DNA of 20,446 bases from Apostichopus parvimensis (Eukaryota; Echinodermata; Holothuroidea; Aspidochirotida; Stichopodidae). The notes under the pieces are model-generated. The model did no database searches and was not told the origin of the DNA. It worked only from the letters and a program-made list of their open reading frames with translations. A program made the position numbers and the translations under genes. The stretch covers positions 29,753-50,198 of the forward strand of contig KN888286.1 in assembly GCA_000934455.1 (NCBI GenBank), read 5' to 3'. Of this stretch, positions 17,939 to 20,446 are shown in pieces (position 1 is the first letter of the stretch; each line of letters begins with the position of its first letter).

Positions 17939-19418
17939 TAGTATATATTTTTGCAGTGATAGTATTGATTGCATTTACAACAGCAATGCTATGTCTGTTT
18001 TGAGTTGTCACACAATCACGGCTAGCTGCAGTGCAGTGCCGAGCAGGTTTATACCAGTCTTCTGATCTTCCGAGATGACCAAATGTTTTTACGGACAACC
18101 GAAATCAGCTTTTTGGTGGTCATCAGGGGGACAGCTTGTTGTTTACATACAATTCAGATCGGTAAAAAGATAAACTGGTATCACCTACGATCACTTTGAA
18201 GAAGCTGCAATAAAGCGAAATTAGTGGTAGGCTTACGATCGACCAGAAGGGGGGTTTTTACTGATCCAAAGCCGGTGTTCCATTCACCAAACTTACACAC
18301 CTTTTCCTACTGTGTATAGTCAGTTCTTTACTTTGCTACTTTCTTCAGACAAACAAATTTGCTGTTCCAACAACCAAACAGAAAGACCTGGTTGTCAGAG
18401 GGGCAACCAGAAAAAAAAAATTCTTAAAGAATTGGCCTGCATTGTCATGATACACAGTCAACCTCAGAATAGATATATAATCACGGTGTCATACCTCAAC
18501 TCATGACCTGATAGAAGTTTAGTTCATAACTGATATTAAATATCCTTCAATACCTTCCTCATACTACTTCAAACTAACATCCGTTTTTCTTATATTTGCC
18601 TGTGAATGCTGAAATTGTGATTGTATATATCTGTCCTCAGCTTAAACTTGAAATTACAAACTCCTCAGATTGGCTCATTTGTTTATAGTTCAAAGTTGTT
18701 AATATTATGTTCTCTTTGCTGCTGTTTTTGTGGTGCCTTCAGGCAATTTTCTGGGTAAACTTTCCAAACCATGAAATCGTGTAATAGAACAAAGCACATC
18801 AGGTGCTGTTCCTGGTAAAACAAAAATATCGTTTTTCATACTCCTGATCCATTTTTTGAACATGTTGCAGTTGAATAAGCTAAGGGTGCTTTCAAGCATA
18901 ATGATTGGAGACAGCTGAAAATTTGTTTGCATTACTATGATTACTTAACAACTTCATTTATTGTGGATATTGTGGTCAAGGCATTAAAGATGTCCTCCCC
19001 CTCCCCTCCCTCCTTCCCCCTACATCCAACCCTCCCCTCCTGCAAAGTACAAAACATGCATTTCTAGACAGAAGAAAGTTGAAGAACTGAAGAAGAAGAA
19101 AACAAATCAGTACGAGTAAGATTAACCGCCTGAACAAAGTTTAAATATGCATACATTAATCTTGTAAATCAGTTCCCACAATCTTTGGAATTACCAAATC
19201 TAGGTTCTGCCTTTCTTTGTGTAAGGTTTGAGAGTCGAAGCATTTCCATCTTACTACTTTTAGACAATGCAAAAGAAACAGCAAAATAAATTGATCGTCC
19301 TTCCTGACTCTAGTTGTATCATGTAAGAGTAAGATATATCATACATATTTCCAAGCGTTATAGTTTCTGTGTTCGATTCTTCTATCGTTTCGTCGATCGT
19401 TTTTGTTTTATGAAACAG
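17563..19418 (+). other. Intron 7
   Basis: About 1.86 kb. After the duplicated donor region come unique sequence, an A-run (18411-18419), a C/T-rich tract (about 19000-19040) and AT-rich sequence up to the acceptor TTTATGAAACAG. A possible cryptic exon at 18349-18390 is discussed under findings. Confidence 0.7.
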
Positions 19419-19735
19419 TGGACGGTAACCTCTCTGGCCCTGCATCAGCTAACGGCGCCAGGAATCCCTCACAGGGTGAACGAGTCAACAGATGGCTGAC
19501 CAAACAAGAGTCTTCGATCCCAGAAACGCTGTCACAGGAAGACGTAACCAGTGCGCACTTACTGTTTGAACCAGTCACACTGATCTGTCAGGAACGCACC
19601 CCGATGAACAAACTGGAACATTCTGAAATGAGTTCAGCTTCGGATTCGAGAGACGAGTCGCAAGAGTCCGATCACCTAGTCTGGTCGGGAGATACCGTGG
19701 GACGGGAATCGGAAGTTGACAGTACCAGTCTGTGA
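19419..19735 (+). CDS. Exon 8: cytoplasmic tail and stop
   Basis: Last coding exon: acceptor GAAACAG|TG, phase 1, open for 104 codons to TGA at 19733-19735. It begins VDGNLSGPASANGARNPSQG and ends GRESEVDSTSL. No known domain is visible. It is polar and increasingly acidic and Ser-rich toward the end (around SSASDSRDESQESD), with no Cys-rich or kinase signature and no tyrosine-based motif that I can see, so signalling through Tyr phosphorylation is unlikely from this exon. The final T-S-L fits a class I PDZ-binding motif (S/T-x-hydrophobic). Several S-x-x-E/D positions are possible casein kinase 2 sites. Base composition is clearly less AT-rich than the introns, which supports it as real coding sequence. 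Confidence 0.9.
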
Positions 19736-20446
19736 CCTCCGATCTCAAGTTTTCTTTTCGCAACCATTTACAATTTGCGACCGTTTTTTGTAATGATTTC
19801 TCACAATCGTGGGTAATTTGTTAAGCCAGTATCGAATTTGATAATGTTGTTAATTTATTATTATCGCTAATCAAATATTTATTTCAGTTCTGTAATCCTT
19901 CTTTATTTTTATTTTTAGCTTCCTTTCTTGTATTTCACTTTTTTCTCGTCTGTTTTTTTTTTATCCTACAGAATTTGTTGCCTTTGTTTGTTGTTGAAGG
20001 TACTGAGCTGATAGAAAAGGGCATTTTTTAATATATCTCGTGGAATTTCATTATTTTAATTTATCTTTAATACTGTCAGGCCAAGAACAATTGTTTATAA
20101 CAGTATCCCTTTGTATCATCATACCTGTTGGTGTTTTGTGAAGTTGACACTTGTCAGTCTCTGCAGCTAGTATAAAGGTGTGTTTCTTTGTGAAGTAATG
20201 CACAATTTGCTGCCATGCTGAAACGGCAAAGAATTTCAACTTATTTTTGCACAAACACTTATGCCATGAAGGTCATGAAAGTTGAAGAACAAAAAACTGT
20301 TGCCCAACATTTCAAGAAATGCTTACAACTGTGAAATCATTCTGTATGTTCATAAATATTTCCATTTATGGATTGGTCATTATATATTATTAACTGAGTA
20401 TACTTCATATTGGGTTTTTTTTTTTTTTTTTTTACTTGGTCAGTGT
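19736..20446 (+). other. 3' untranslated region and flank
   Basis: AT-rich sequence with T-runs after the stop. I see no AATAAA or ATTAAA hexamer; an AATATA variant lies near 20029 and a T-run at about 20415-20432. The transcript end is therefore not placed and may lie outside the window. No other gene is seen; the short open frame on the minus strand at 20051-20254 has no recognisable features. Confidence 0.55.

Noticed and set aside
17648..18098. Minus-strand open frames of 77 and 108 codons
   Set aside because: They run over the duplicated donor region with no start context, domain or splice support.

Overview
The window looks like animal nuclear DNA, most likely from an invertebrate deuterostome. 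An echinoderm is my best guess, because a membrane protein with EGF and paired HYR modules fits that group and the introns are AT-rich and full of repeats; the species cannot be named from sequence alone. There is no sign of bacterial organisation.

One split gene on the + strand accounts for essentially all recognisable coding sequence. I placed eight exons by reading splice sites and phase: 1718-1881 (5' end uncertain), 9449-9550, 11233-11308, 12363-12485, 13825-14070, 14599-14841, 17413-17562 and 19419-19735 (stop TGA at 19733-19735). The predicted product is a single-pass type I cell-surface protein. In order it has a possible signal peptide, a cysteine-poor alpha/beta region that may be SEA-like (exons 1-3), one EGF-like domain (exon 4), two HYR domains (exons 5 and 6), a transmembrane helix with a basic stop-transfer stretch (exon 7), and a cytoplasmic tail of about 104 residues rich in Ser, Asp and Glu that ends in a possible class I PDZ ligand (exon 8). 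Every junction from exon 3/4 to exon 7/8 is phase 1, the usual pattern for shuffled extracellular modules. The 5' end and any upstream exons are unresolved.

The rest is introns and flanks carrying many repeats: three copies of one tRNA-derived SINE (about 386, 11381 and 16414), a 665-bp hAT-like non-autonomous transposon with 8-bp target duplications (6121-6785), a 164-bp MITE-like element (9859-10022), a 23-bp minisatellite of about 32 units (2738-3470), a 26-bp AT-rich repeat, a 70/71-bp satellite of two alternating unit types interrupted by a SINE (15860-16671), and a 146-bp dispersed-type tandem repeat (8646-8945).

The most striking feature is that three exon/intron borders of this gene have been tandemly duplicated into neighbouring non-coding DNA: the 5' border or signal-peptide region of exon 1 (112-bp period), the 3' splice site and first codons of the first HYR exon (six extra copies at 86-101 bp spacing), and the 5' splice site of the transmembrane exon (204-bp offset). 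In the HYR case five of the six copies could be read as 27-nt, phase-neutral micro-exons. Whether any are spliced needs RNA evidence.
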